Source of the DNA: an uncultured Clostridium sp.
GTDB taxonomy: Bacteria > Bacillota > Clostridia > TANB77 > CAG-508
Reading direction: 5' to 3'
Length of the DNA: 35,927 nucleotides
Assembly (NCBI GenBank): GCA_900553695.1
Contig: USEM01000010.1
Span: 1 to 35,927, forward strand
The position numbers and the translations under genes were made by a program. Below the pieces are notes generated by a model, which was not told the DNA's origin, did not search any database, and worked only from the letters and a program-made list of their open reading frames with translations. Shown piece after piece: positions 8,215-16,210 of the stretch (within the stretch, counting starts at the first letter, position 1; the number at the start of each line of letters is the position of its first letter).

Positions 8215-9192
8215 ATGCTAGATATAGTTTTTATGGGAACTCCAGATTTTGCAAAAGAATCTTTGGAGGCAATATATAATGCAGGGCATAACATAATTGC
8301 AGTAGTAACAAACCCTGATAGACCAAAGGGAAGAGGAATGAAAATGATAGCCTCTCCAGTAAAAGAATTTGCAATAGAAAAAAGTATACCAGTACTTCAA
8401 CCAGAAAAAATAAGAGAAATTAAAGATACATTAGAACAAATAAACCCAGATTTATTCTGTGTTGTAGCTTATGGAAAAATTTTACCACAGGACATTTTAG
8501 ATATTCCTAAAAAAGGCTCAATAAATGTACATGGTTCATTGTTACCACAATATAGAGGAGCAGCCCCAATACAATGGGCAGTTTTAAATGGAGATAAAAA
8601 AACAGGAATAACAACAATGTATATGAATGCAGGAATGGATACAGGGGATATGATTTTGCAAGAAGAAGTTCAAATTGGAGAAGATGAAACAACAGGAGAG
8701 CTATGGGATAGGTTATCTAAAATAGGTGCAAAATTATTAGTAGAAACTGTAGCTAAAATAGAAAAAGGAACCGCACCAAGAACACCTCAAAGCGGCGAAT
8801 TTACAATGGCACCAATGTTAAATAAAGAAATGGCAAGAATAGATTGGATAAACAAAAATTCAAGAGAAATCAAGAACTTAGTAAGAGGTTTAAACCCAAT
8901 AATGGGAGCATATACAACATATAATGACAAAAAAATAAAAATATGGAGAGCTGGAAGTATAGAGCTAGATGAATTTATAGAAAATCACCCAGAATTTGCA
9001 GATTATAAAATTAGTTTGAACAACATGGAAGGTGGAGCAGTAATATACTCAGATATTAAGCAAGGCCTATATGTAAAAGCAAAGACAGGAATTGTTATTA
9101 TACAAGAAGTACAAGCAGAAAATGCAAAAAGAATGCCTGTACAAGATTTCTTAAGAGGAAATTTAATTCAAACAGGAGAAGTTTTTGAATAA
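8215..9192 (+). CDS. fmt: Methionyl-tRNA formyltransferase
   Basis: A 325-residue enzyme that formylates initiator Met-tRNA using 10-formyl-tetrahydrofolate. It starts MLDIVFMGTPDFA, the typical family N-terminus, and carries NVHGSLLPQYRGAAPIQWA with the catalytic Asn and His, and TGDM. The C-terminal OB-like domain follows, with GLNPIMGAYTTY. The start is preceded by AGAGGAG. It sits 13 bases after def and two bases before the next gene, so all three are probably translated from one mRNA. Confidence 0.96.
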   Translation: MLDIVFMGTPDFAKESLEAIYNAGHNIIAVVTNPDRPKGRGMKMIASPVKEFAIEKSIPVLQPEKIREIKDTLEQINPDLFCVVAYGKILPQDILDIPKKGSINVHGSLLPQYRGAAPIQWAVLNGDKKTGITTMYMNAGMDTGDMILQEEVQIGEDETTGELWDRLSKIGAKLLVETVAKIEKGTAPRTPQSGEFTMAPMLNKEMARIDWINKNSREIKNLVRGLNPIMGAYTTYNDKKIKIWRAGSIELDEFIENHPEFADYKISLNNMEGGAVIYSDIKQGLYVKAKTGIVIIQEVQAENAKRMPVQDFLRGNLIQTGEVFE

Positions 9193-9194
9193 TT

Positions 9195-9659
9195 ATGGAT
9201 GAAACATGTGAAATAATAGTAAAAAAATTAAAAGAACAAAATAGAACAATAGCATTTATGGAATCATGCACAGGAGGATATTTAGCAAACAGCATAACAA
9301 ATATATCAGGAGCATCAGATGTGCTAAAGGTAAGTTTAGTAACATACTCAAATGAATATAAAATAAAATTTGGTGTTGACAAAAATACTATTGAAAAGTA
9401 TACTGTATATAGCACAGAAACCTCTGCCCAAATGGCAAAAAAAGTTTCAGAGTTTGCAAACAGTAATATAGGTGTAGGCATAACTGGAGAACTTGGAAAT
9501 ACAATGAATAAAGAACCAAAAGTATATTATTCAATATATATAAAGGAATTAGATAGATGTATAAATAAAGTTGTAACACCAACTAGTAAAGATAGAAAAA
9601 GCATGAAAAAAGAAGTTGCAACAAGTGTTTTAGAGGATATTAGGAGGAATCTAAATTGA
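9195..9659 (+). CDS. CinA C-terminal-domain protein (NMN amidohydrolase-like)
   Basis: A 154-residue stand-alone CinA C-terminal domain. In this family the domain often acts as nicotinamide mononucleotide amidohydrolase (PncC). The signature MESCTGGYLANSITNISGAS is clear at residues 22-41. The second motif is unusual: GITGELGN where most relatives have a Gly/Pro-rich GIAGP-type sequence, so activity is uncertain. The start lies two bases after fmt, and the stop overlaps the TTG start of murD by three bases (TTGA), implying coupled translation. Confidence 0.85.
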   Translation: MDETCEIIVKKLKEQNRTIAFMESCTGGYLANSITNISGASDVLKVSLVTYSNEYKIKFGVDKNTIEKYTVYSTETSAQMAKKVSEFANSNIGVGITGELGNTMNKEPKVYYSIYIKELDRCINKVVTPTSKDRKSMKKEVATSVLEDIRRNLN

Positions 9660-11053
9660 GTTTTACCAACACAAAATTAGAAGAATTTAATAACAGTATT
9701 GTAGGAAAAAAAATTGCTATAATTGGTCTTGGAGTAAGCAATGAACCACTTATTGATTATATGCAAGAAAGAAAAGCTAAATTAGCAGTTTTTGATAAAA
9801 GAAATCAAGAAAAAATAGACCCAAAAATTCTAAACAAAATAGAAAAATATAAAATAGAAAAACATTTTGGTGAAGATTACTTGTCAAACTTAAAAGATTT
9901 TGATATAATCTTTAAGTCTCCATCATGTAGAGCAGATTTGCCAGAAATAGAGGCAGAAGTAAAAAGAGGTGCATATCTTACATCTGAAATAGAATTAGTG
10001 CTAGAATTTGCACCATGCAAAACAATTGCAGTAACAGGCAGTGATGGAAAAACAACTACAACATCATTAATATATGAAATATTAAAAAATAAGTACAACT
10101 GTTATCTTGGTGGGAACATAGGATATCCACTTTTCACAAAAATAGGAGAAATGAAACCAGAAGATATAGTAGTTCTTGAACTTAGTAGCTTTCAATTAAT
10201 GACAATGAAGAAAAGTCCAGATATAGCAGTTGTAACAAATGTTACTCCAAATCATTTAGATATACATAAGTCTTATGAAGAGTACATTGAGGCAAAGGCT
10301 AACATATTTAAAAATCAAACTGAAAGCAACAAACTAGTATTAAATTACGATAATGAAATTACTAGAAATTTTGCAAAAAAAGCAAAATCAAAAGTTGAAT
10401 TTTTCAGTAGTAAAGAAAAGCTTGAAAATGGCGTAATTTATGATGAGGGAATAATTAAAATTGCTGAAAATGGATTAAGAAGACATATTGTAAAACTAAA
10501 AGATACTAACTTAAGAGGAGTACATAACGCAGAAAACATTTGCGCAGCAATTGCAGCAACAATGGATTTAGTTGATGTTGAAACACAAGAAAAAGCAATA
10601 AAAGAATTTAAAGGTGTGAACCATAGACTAGAATTTGTAAGAAAAATAAATGGAGCAAAATGGTATAATGATTCAATTGCATCAAGCCCAACAAGAACAA
10701 TTGCAGGACTTAATTCGTTTGATGAAGACATAGTATTAATTACAGGTGGATATGATAAACACTTAGACTATGAGCCAATTGCTAAGCCAATTTTAAATAA
10801 AGTAAAAACATTAATCTTAATGGGGCAAACGGCAGAAAAAATATTTGGAGCTGTAAAGCAAGAAAAGGAAAAAGAAAACAAAGAAATAGAAATATATAAA
10901 GTGAATAGCTTAGAAGAAGCTATAAACAAAGCAAGAGAAAAGTCAAAACCAAATCAAGTGGTGCTATTTTCACCAGCAAGTGCAAGTTTTGATATGTTCA
11001 AAAACTTTGAAGAAAGAGGAAATAAATTTAAAGAACTAGTGAAAAAATTATAA
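9656..11053 (+). CDS. murD: UDP-N-acetylmuramoylalanine--D-glutamate ligase
   Basis: A 465-residue cytoplasmic Mur ligase that adds D-Glu to UDP-MurNAc-L-Ala in peptidoglycan precursor synthesis. It shows an N-terminal nucleotide fold (IAIIGLGVSN), ATP loop GSDGKTTTT near residue 128, LELSSFQL, the Mur ligase block TNVTPNHLDIH, and the C-terminal ITGGYDK. It uses a TTG start at 9656, supported by GGAGG ten bases upstream and the overlap with the cinA-like stop. It is separated from the mraZ-rsmH-ftsL-ftsI cluster that usually includes it, and sits with def and fmt instead. Confidence 0.95.
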   Translation: MSFTNTKLEEFNNSIVGKKIAIIGLGVSNEPLIDYMQERKAKLAVFDKRNQEKIDPKILNKIEKYKIEKHFGEDYLSNLKDFDIIFKSPSCRADLPEIEAEVKRGAYLTSEIELVLEFAPCKTIAVTGSDGKTTTTSLIYEILKNKYNCYLGGNIGYPLFTKIGEMKPEDIVVLELSSFQLMTMKKSPDIAVVTNVTPNHLDIHKSYEEYIEAKANIFKNQTESNKLVLNYDNEITRNFAKKAKSKVEFFSSKEKLENGVIYDEGIIKIAENGLRRHIVKLKDTNLRGVHNAENICAAIAATMDLVDVETQEKAIKEFKGVNHRLEFVRKINGAKWYNDSIASSPTRTIAGLNSFDEDIVLITGGYDKHLDYEPIAKPILNKVKTLILMGQTAEKIFGAVKQEKEKENKEIEIYKVNSLEEAINKAREKSKPNQVVLFSPASASFDMFKNFEERGNKFKELVKKL

Positions 11054-11066
11054 GGAGGGATTTAAA

Positions 11067-11231
11067 ATGGTAATTGATTCAAAAGGAAATTTGTTTGAGG
11101 AGAGAAGAAAAAAAGACAGAAGGTCAGGAGAAGACAGAAGAAGACTAAGAGAAAATGTGCCAGATGAGAAAAGAAAATCAGACAGAAGAAAGGCTGACAG
11201 AAGAGATCCAAAAAATGCATATAAAGCGTAA
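11067..11231 (+). CDS. 54-residue highly charged small protein
   Basis: A short gene with an excellent ribosome site (AAGGAGGG, nine bases before the ATG), 13 bases after murD. The protein is almost all charged: repeated DRR/ERR units (EERRKKDRRS, GEDRRR, KSDRRKADRRD) after a start MVIDSKGN. It has no membrane segment or Cys. Codon use matches its neighbours. The basic, repetitive composition suggests binding to nucleic acid or an acidic partner, but that is inference; I do not recognise a family. Confidence 0.75.
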   Translation: MVIDSKGNLFEERRKKDRRSGEDRRRLRENVPDEKRKSDRRKADRRDPKNAYKA

Positions 11232-11239
11232 GAAATATG

Positions 11240-11257
11240 GGGCATGAAACAATGCCC
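11240..11257 (+). terminator. Weak hairpin between the small ORF and tRNA-Leu
   Basis: GGGCAT pairs with ATGCCC around GAAACA, followed only by TAAAATAT. It may be a partial terminator or processing signal before the tRNA. Confidence 0.35.
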
Positions 11258-11265
11258 TAAAATAT

Positions 11266-11348
11266 CCCGATGTGGCGGAACTGGCAGACGCACACGACTC
11301 AAAATCGTGCGGGAAACCATGTGGGTTCGAGTCCCACCATCGGGACCA
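11266..11348 (+). tRNA. tRNA-Leu (anticodon CAA)
   Basis: The acceptor stem CCCGATG pairs with CATCGGG and the discriminator A and CCA are encoded. The D-arm has GGCAGAC. The anticodon stem CACGA/TCGTG carries loop CTCAAAA with CAA at 11300-11302, reading UUG. A longer variable arm, typical of class II tRNA, precedes the T-arm GTGGG-TTCGAGT-CCCAC. A strong terminator follows within five bases. Confidence 0.95.
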
Positions 11349-11397
11349 GAATAAAAGTGGCTGAAAAGCCACTTTTTTGTATGAAAGAAAAAGGTGG
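11331..11397 (+). repeat. Direct repeat copy 1: tRNA-Leu 3' end plus terminator
   Basis: 67 bases from within the tRNA T-arm through the terminator to AAGGTGG recur exactly at 11498-11564, 167 bases further on. Confidence 0.9.
11353..11378 (+). terminator. Terminator of tRNA-Leu
   Basis: AAAAGTGGCT pairs with AGCCACTTTT around GAAA, with a T-run. An identical copy lies at 11520-11545 in the repeat. Confidence 0.9.
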
Positions 11398-11419
11398 GGC
11401 TCGAAAAGGAACGTGCCAA

Positions 11420-11480
11420 GTTTAGGCTGGTTCAAGGCCAGACTAAACGCAGGTAAAAATAGTCCGGTTGACTATTTTTG
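11420..11480 (+). ncRNA. Two-hairpin segment between the tRNA-end repeats
   Basis: Two stems lie between the repeats: GTTTAG-G-CTGG with CCAG-A-CTAAAC (11420-11448), and AAAAATAGTC with GACTATTTTT (11455-11479), the latter terminator-like. There is no protein start with a ribosome site. It could be the core of a minute inserted element or a short RNA; I recognise no family. Confidence 0.35.
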
Positions 11481-11497
11481 TGACGCGAGAGCGAGTG

Positions 11498-11564
11498 GTC
11501 CCACCATCGGGACCAGAATAAAAGTGGCTGAAAAGCCACTTTTTTGTATGAAAGAAAAAGGTGG
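11498..11564 (+). repeat. Direct repeat copy 2: displaced tRNA-Leu 3' end
   Basis: An exact second copy of 11331-11397, including the tRNA 3' acceptor end CATCGGGACCA and the terminator, but without the rest of a tRNA. This resembles the remnant tRNA end left by an element integrated at a tRNA gene or by a local duplication. Confidence 0.85.
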
Positions 11565-11580
11565 CGCTAGAAAAAATAAA

Positions 11581-11638
11581 AAAATCAATAATTTTTTGAA
11601 AAAAATTAAAAAAATTTCAAAAAACTATTGATTTTTTT
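11581..11638 (+). terminator. Long AT-rich terminator overlapping the mraZ promoter
   Basis: AAAATCAATAATTTTTTGAAA pairs with its near-perfect complement at 11615-11635, one mismatch, followed by T. It can end transcription from either side. The mraZ -35 lies in its right arm. Confidence 0.7.
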
Positions 11639-11656
11639 ATTTTTATAGTATACAAT
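11628..11656 (+). promoter_or_regulatory. mraZ promoter
   Basis: TTGATT at 11628-11633, 17 bases, TACAAT at 11651-11656, just upstream of the MraZ boxes. Confidence 0.65.
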
Positions 11657-11690
11657 GGTAGCGAAGTGGAGGAAAGTGGTAGAAAGTGGA
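11655..11690 (+). promoter_or_regulatory. MraZ operator (repeated AAGTGG boxes)
   Basis: Three AAGTGG boxes recur every ten bases (GTGG at 11666, 11676 and 11686), with a degenerate ATGGTAG copy before them. Such repeats are the known binding site of MraZ, which represses its own dcw operon in several bacteria. They lie just after the -10, so autoregulation by MraZ is likely here. Confidence 0.85.
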
Positions 11691-11714
11691 ATACAAAAAG
11701 AGAGGTGAAAAGTT

Positions 11715-12152
11715 TTGCTAATAGGCGAATATGAGCATTCAATTGATACAAAAGGTAGATTAATAATGCCAGCCAAATTAAAAGAAGACATTGGTGATAG
11801 CTTTGTAATCACTAAAGGTCTAGATGGATGTTTATTTGCATATTCAAAAAAAGAATGGCAAAACTTTGAAGAAAAATTAAGAACCTTCCCACTTACTAAC
11901 AAAGATGCCAGAGCATTAATGAGATTTTTCCTAGCAGGTGCAATGGAATGCGAAATAGATAAACAAGGAAGATTTCTTATAGCAGGAAATTTAAGAGAAT
12001 TTGCTGGGCTTGAAAAAGAAGTAGTAATTATAGGAGTTCTAAATAAAATAGAAATTTGGAGCAAACAAAAATGGCAAGAATACAGCGAAAAGGAAAACAA
12101 CGAAGCAGATGATATTGCTGAAAAAATGGCAAATTTAGATTTAGGTATATAA
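11715..12152 (+). CDS. mraZ: Transcriptional regulator MraZ
   Basis: A 145-residue protein with two SpoVT/AbrB-like halves, first gene of the division and cell wall cluster, where it binds the promoter as a ring-shaped DNA-binding protein. It starts MLIGEYEHSIDTKGRLIMPAK, the family N-terminus, and the second half repeats the pattern as ECEIDKQGRFLIAGNLREFAG. It uses a TTG start at 11715 preceded by AGAGGTG. The promoter and MraZ boxes lie directly upstream. Unusually, 464 bases without a gene separate it from rsmH, which normally follows at once. Confidence 0.95.
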   Translation: MLIGEYEHSIDTKGRLIMPAKLKEDIGDSFVITKGLDGCLFAYSKKEWQNFEEKLRTFPLTNKDARALMRFFLAGAMECEIDKQGRFLIAGNLREFAGLEKEVVIIGVLNKIEIWSKQKWQEYSEKENNEADDIAEKMANLDLGI

Positions 12153-12616
12153 CTTGCAAAAGTTTATATAAAAAGCAAAAGAAGAAATATTAAGAAACAA
12201 ATGAATTTTTTAAAACAAAAGATTTCAAGAAACAAAAGAATTTTAAATAAACAAAGAAAAACAAAAGACGTTTTTTAAAAAAATATAAAAAACGAACACA
12301 TATTAAACTAAAATTAACAAAAGAAGATAATAAGTACAAATGAAAAGATAAAACTAAACAAAAGATGTTTTTAAAATTAAAACTAATGATGAATATTTAA
12401 AATAAAGCAAAAGAAGAATCTTAAACAAAACAAAAGACAAAATTTTTAAATAAAACCAATGATTTAGTAATCCACGAAAGTAACCTATATAAACCAAAGA
12501 TTATAATAAACGATAGACAGCAGTTGGTATTTACTTTTGCCAACTGCTAAAATGTTATATAGGAAAAATCGTTAGATTTTTATGCCTAAAATTTAAAAAT
12601 TGAGGTTAGAGTATAA
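12153..12616 (+). other. 464-base gap rich in repeated CAAAAGA motifs
   Basis: No protein-coding frame is visible. From about 12170 to 12450, CAAAAGA occurs eight times at irregular spacing, usually as ACAAAAGA followed by a T- or A-rich stretch such as TTTTAAA. The strand is strongly purine-rich and short of C. The last 80 bases form a structured segment (see 12484-12563). It is transcribed if the mraZ promoter reads through to rsmH. Confidence 0.6.
12484..12563 (+). promoter_or_regulatory. Candidate structured leader of rsmH
   Basis: An outer stem CCTATATAA (12484-12492) with TTATATAGG (12555-12563) encloses a nine-base hairpin AGCAGTTGG/CCAACTGCT (12519-12548). The unpaired AGACAG just before the inner hairpin recalls the ribosomal protein L10 leader, but no L10 gene is here and I would not call it that. 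It lies 53 bases before rsmH. Confidence 0.4.
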
Positions 12617-13543
12617 ATGAAAGAATTTGAACATATTCCTGTATTGCTAAATGAATGCATTGAGGGTTTAAATATTAAAGAAAATGGAATATATGTAGAT
12701 GGAACTTTAGGTGGAGCAGGACATAGCTTTGAAATAGCAACAAACCTAAAAAACACAGGAACATTAATTGGAATTGATAGAGACGAAGAAGCAATAAAAA
12801 AAGCAAAAGATACTTTGAAAGACTTTAAAAATGTAATATATGTTCAAGATAATCATGACAATATAAAAGAAATACTAGAAAGATTAAACATAGAAAAAGT
12901 AGATGGAATTCTGTTAGATTTAGGAGTTTCATCATACCAAATAGATGAGGAAACAAGGGGCTTTAGCTATATAAAAAACAGTCCATTGGATATGAGAATG
13001 GATAAAACACAAAAGCTTACAGCTAAAGAAGTTGTAAATACATATTCAGAACAGAGTTTAGCAGATATCATTTATAAGTATGGAGAAGAAAAGTTCTCAA
13101 GGCAAATAGCTAGAAGAATTTGTGAATATAGAAAAACCAAAGAAATAGAAACAACAACAGAACTTGTACAAATAATTGAAAAGTGTGTTCCAAAGCAAAA
13201 TCAAGGACACCCTGCAAAACGAACATTTCAAGCAATAAGAATTGAAGTAAACAATGAAATAGAACCATTATATAACACAGTGATAAATGCAATAGATTCA
13301 TTAAAATCAGGTGGTAGATTATGCATTATAACATTCCACTCACTAGAAGATAGAGCTGTAAAAGATGCATATAAAGATAGTGTTGGAAAATGTACATGTC
13401 CACCAGATTTACCATATTGTGTATGTGGAAACAAAAGCAAAGGAAAGATTAAAACAAAGAAACCAATATTACCAACTGAAGAAGAAATGAAAATAAATAG
13501 TAGAAGCAAAAGTGCAAAACTAAGAATTTTTGAAAAAAACTAA
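12617..13543 (+). CDS. rsmH: 16S rRNA (cytosine-1402 N4) methyltransferase
   Basis: A 308-residue SAM-dependent enzyme (formerly MraW) methylating C1402 of 16S rRNA in the decoding centre. It begins FEHIPVLLNECIEGL, then the SAM loop DGTLGGAGHS, IGIDRDEEAI, the catalytic-region motif LLDLGVSSYQIDE, and FHSLEDRAVK near the C-terminus. Four Cys (KCTCPPDLPYCVC) form the usual late Cys cluster. The start follows GAGGTTAGAG. It heads the rsmH-ftsL-ftsI run, 27 bases before ftsL. Confidence 0.96.
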   Translation: MKEFEHIPVLLNECIEGLNIKENGIYVDGTLGGAGHSFEIATNLKNTGTLIGIDRDEEAIKKAKDTLKDFKNVIYVQDNHDNIKEILERLNIEKVDGILLDLGVSSYQIDEETRGFSYIKNSPLDMRMDKTQKLTAKEVVNTYSEQSLADIIYKYGEEKFSRQIARRICEYRKTKEIETTTELVQIIEKCVPKQNQGHPAKRTFQAIRIEVNNEIEPLYNTVINAIDSLKSGGRLCIITFHSLEDRAVKDAYKDSVGKCTCPPDLPYCVCGNKSKGKIKTKKPILPTEEEMKINSRSKSAKLRIFEKN

Positions 13544-13570
13544 AAGTAAAATTTAAAGGAGGTGCAAAAG

Positions 13571-14077
13571 ATGGCTAGAAGTAATTATAGTAGATATGAA
13601 TATGAAACAAGTCCACGAAAACTTGAGCCTTATTATGCACCTAAAAAGAAGATTACTGAAGTAAAAAGAGAAACAAAACAAGAAAATAAAAAGAAACAAA
13701 AAGCAGAAAATAAGTTAAAAGCAAAGGCTGTAATGTACTTATTTGTGATACTTGGAGTGTTTTTTGCAATAACATATAGAAATGCAAAAATAGATGAAAA
13801 CTTTGATAAAGTACAAGATTTAAAATCAGAATTAGCTGCAATCGAAAAAGAAAGTGCACAACTTGAAGTATCAATAGAAAGTAGCTTAAACCTTACAAAC
13901 TTAGAGCAACAAGCAAGAACATTACTTGGAATGCAAAAGCTAACAAACAAACAAACAGAATATGTAACACTTCCAAAAACAGACTATATAGAAGTTGCAT
14001 CAGAACAAGTACACTTAGAGGAGAATAAAGGAATAATTCAAACTATAGGAGAGTATATTTCTAAACTATTTAAATAA
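13571..14077 (+). CDS. ftsL: FtsL-like septum protein
   Basis: A 168-residue bitopic membrane protein in the position and layout of FtsL, which bridges FtsI to the divisome. The start is ATG at 13571 after a perfect AAAGGAGGTG; an in-frame GTG at 13562 lies inside that site. A long Lys/Glu-rich cytoplasmic tail (1-54) precedes one membrane segment (about 55-74, AVMYLFVILGVFFAI) and a short coiled coil (DLKSELAAIEKESAQLEVSI). Sequence conservation in FtsL is low, so the call rests on gene order and topology. Confidence 0.85.
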   Translation: MARSNYSRYEYETSPRKLEPYYAPKKKITEVKRETKQENKKKQKAENKLKAKAVMYLFVILGVFFAITYRNAKIDENFDKVQDLKSELAAIEKESAQLEVSIESSLNLTNLEQQARTLLGMQKLTNKQTEYVTLPKTDYIEVASEQVHLEENKGIIQTIGEYISKLFK

Positions 14078-14085
14078 GTTATAAT

Positions 14086-14125
14086 AAACATCTTTTTTGA
14101 ATAAAATCAAAAGAGGTGTTTTTTT
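14086..14125 (+). promoter_or_regulatory. Stem-loop that covers the ftsI ribosome site
   Basis: AAACATCTTTTTTGA pairs over 15 bases with TCAAAAGAGGTGTTT (two G-U pairs), followed by a T-run that ends at the ATG. The right arm contains AGAGGTG, the ftsI ribosome site. A TATAAT lies at 14080-14085 without a good -35. It looks like a terminator or attenuator that also hides the start region. Confidence 0.6.
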
Positions 14126-16090
14126 ATGTGGTTTTCAGACGTTGGGAGAAAAAGAAGATTAAGAAATATGCTTCTTATAATATTTGTAGTGCAAATTGCT
14201 TTAATGGTAAGAATAGGCTTTATACAATTTGTACAAGGAACAGAACTTCAAGCAATGGCATATAGCCAACAAACCCTAAATAGAAGTATAAATCCTAAAA
14301 GAGGTAGAATATTAGATAGAACAGGAAAGGTAGAACTAGCAGTAAGTGCAAGCACAGAAACAGTTTCGGTAAACCCAACAAATATACCAAGCGAAAAAAG
14401 GGAAAAGCTAGCAGAAGCAATGGCAAATATATTCGATTTAGATTATGAAAAAGTTCTAAAAAGGCTTAAAAGAAGAACCTCTATAGAAATAATAACAAAG
14501 AAAGTTGATAAAGAAAAAACAGATAAATTAAGAGTATGGTTAGCCGAAAACAATATAACAACTGGAGTAAATATAGATGAAGATACAAAAAGATATTATC
14601 CATTTAGTACACTCGCATCAAATATAATTGGCTTTACAGGAAGTGATAATCAAGGCTTAGAGGGAATTGAAAGTTATTATGATAAAACCTTGAGTGGCAC
14701 TCAGGGTAAAATTTTAAAACTAGTAGATGCAACAGGAACAGATATGGGAATAGAAGGCGAAGATTATATAGCTGCAAAAAATGGAGATGACTTAATTTTA
14801 ACGATAGATATGACAATTCAAGCAATTGCAGAAAAATATTTAAAACAAGCATGTATAGATAATGTTTGTACAGATGGTGGAAATGTTATAATTCTAAACC
14901 CAAAAAGTGGAGATATATTAGCAATGGCAACATACCCAAATTATGATTTAAACTCTCCATATCAAATAAATAATGAAGAATTAAAATCTGTTTGGGATAA
15001 TTTAAGCAGTAGTGAAAGAAGTAACTACTTACTTCAAATGTGGAGAAATAAGGCAATATCAGATACTTATGAGCCAGGTTCAACATTCAAATTAGTTACA
15101 TCATCAGCAGCACTTGAAGAAGGGATAACAGATTCAGATAGGGCAGGAGAATTTAACTGCTCTGGTTCAATTACAATAGCAGGAGCTAGAATAAAATGCT
15201 GGAGATACTATAGACCACATGGAAGCCAAAGTTTAAGAGAAGCTTTAATGAACTCATGCAACCCAGTATTTATAGGAATAGGGCAAAAATTAGGAATACA
15301 TACATATTATAGTTATTTACAAAAATTTGGACTATTAACTAGAACAGGCATAGATTTGCCAGGGGAGGCAAATAGTATTTTCTTAAAGGAAGAAAAAGTG
15401 GGACCAGTAGAACTTGCAACAATTTCATTTGGTCAAAGATTTGAAATAACACCACTTCATATGGCAAAGATAGTAGGCACAATTGCAAATGGAGGAAAAG
15501 CAGTAAACCCAAGAGTTGTAAAAGCAATGATAGACTCAAAAACAGGAGAAGAAAAGAAAATTACAATTAAGCAAGGAGAACAGGTAATATCAAAAGAAAA
15601 TGCAGACAAAGTTCTTAGCATGATGCAATCAGTTGTAGATGAGGGAACTGGAAAAAAAGCAAAAGTAGAAGGGTATAACATAGGTGGAAAAACAGGAACA
15701 TCAGAAGATGGAGTAAATACAGGAAAACGTATAGCATCATTTGTAGGTGTAGCAGACGTTACAGACCCTGAAGTTGTAATAGTTGTAGTTCTATACAACC
15801 CAACAGGAGAAGGTGGACACCAAGGAGGAGGCGTTGCCGCACCAGTAGCAGGTCAAATTCTAGGAGAAGTTTTGCCATACATGGAAATAGCAAAACAAGA
15901 AGAGATAAAAGAAAACATAAAAATGCCAAATGTAACAGGCTTAACATTTGAAGAAGCAAAGAAAACTTTAAAAGATGCAGGAATAGAAACAAATAGCCAA
16001 TTAGATGTAGAAACAATTATAAAAGACCAATTACCAAAAGCAGGAATAGAAATAACAAATGAAACAAAGGTAATATTATATGGGGAATAA
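14126..16090 (+). CDS. ftsI: Septal class B penicillin-binding protein (FtsI/SpoVD type)
   Basis: A 654-residue transpeptidase that cross-links septal peptidoglycan. It has an N-terminal membrane anchor (about 14-36), a dimerisation domain starting NPKRGRILDRTGK, and the transpeptidase motifs STFK (in EPGSTFKLVTS), SCN (in MNSCNPVF) and KTGTSE. One PASTA domain (MPNVTGLTFEEAKKTL onward) closes the protein, as in SpoVD. It could be the vegetative division enzyme FtsI or the spore cortex enzyme SpoVD; the place after ftsL favours division. The dcw run ends here: mraY, murE, murF and ftsW are not adjacent. Confidence 0.93.
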   Translation: MWFSDVGRKRRLRNMLLIIFVVQIALMVRIGFIQFVQGTELQAMAYSQQTLNRSINPKRGRILDRTGKVELAVSASTETVSVNPTNIPSEKREKLAEAMANIFDLDYEKVLKRLKRRTSIEIITKKVDKEKTDKLRVWLAENNITTGVNIDEDTKRYYPFSTLASNIIGFTGSDNQGLEGIESYYDKTLSGTQGKILKLVDATGTDMGIEGEDYIAAKNGDDLILTIDMTIQAIAEKYLKQACIDNVCTDGGNVIILNPKSGDILAMATYPNYDLNSPYQINNEELKSVWDNLSSSERSNYLLQMWRNKAISDTYEPGSTFKLVTSSAALEEGITDSDRAGEFNCSGSITIAGARIKCWRYYRPHGSQSLREALMNSCNPVFIGIGQKLGIHTYYSYLQKFGLLTRTGIDLPGEANSIFLKEEKVGPVELATISFGQRFEITPLHMAKIVGTIANGGKAVNPRVVKAMIDSKTGEEKKITIKQGEQVISKENADKVLSMMQSVVDEGTGKKAKVEGYNIGGKTGTSEDGVNTGKRIASFVGVADVTDPEVVIVVVLYNPTGEGGHQGGGVAAPVAGQILGEVLPYMEIAKQEEIKENIKMPNVTGLTFEEAKKTLKDAGIETNSQLDVETIIKDQLPKAGIEITNETKVILYGE

Positions 16091-16210
16091 AATTTGAAAC
16101 AAAGCCGTACATTCCTTTTGAGAAACAATAATAAATAAACTATTATAAAATATTTCTTTTTTGGAAATAATATGATATAATATAGATATAGTAAAAAAAG
16201 GAGTGTGCTT

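Noticed and set aside
11377..11631. Open frame of 84 codons through the tRNA-end repeat
   Set aside because: It has no ribosome site, runs through the duplicated tRNA end and terminators, and has a composition unlike real proteins here.
12484..12563. Ribosomal protein L10 leader
   Set aside because: The AGACAG plus hairpin recalls it, but the rest of the consensus and the rplJ gene are missing.
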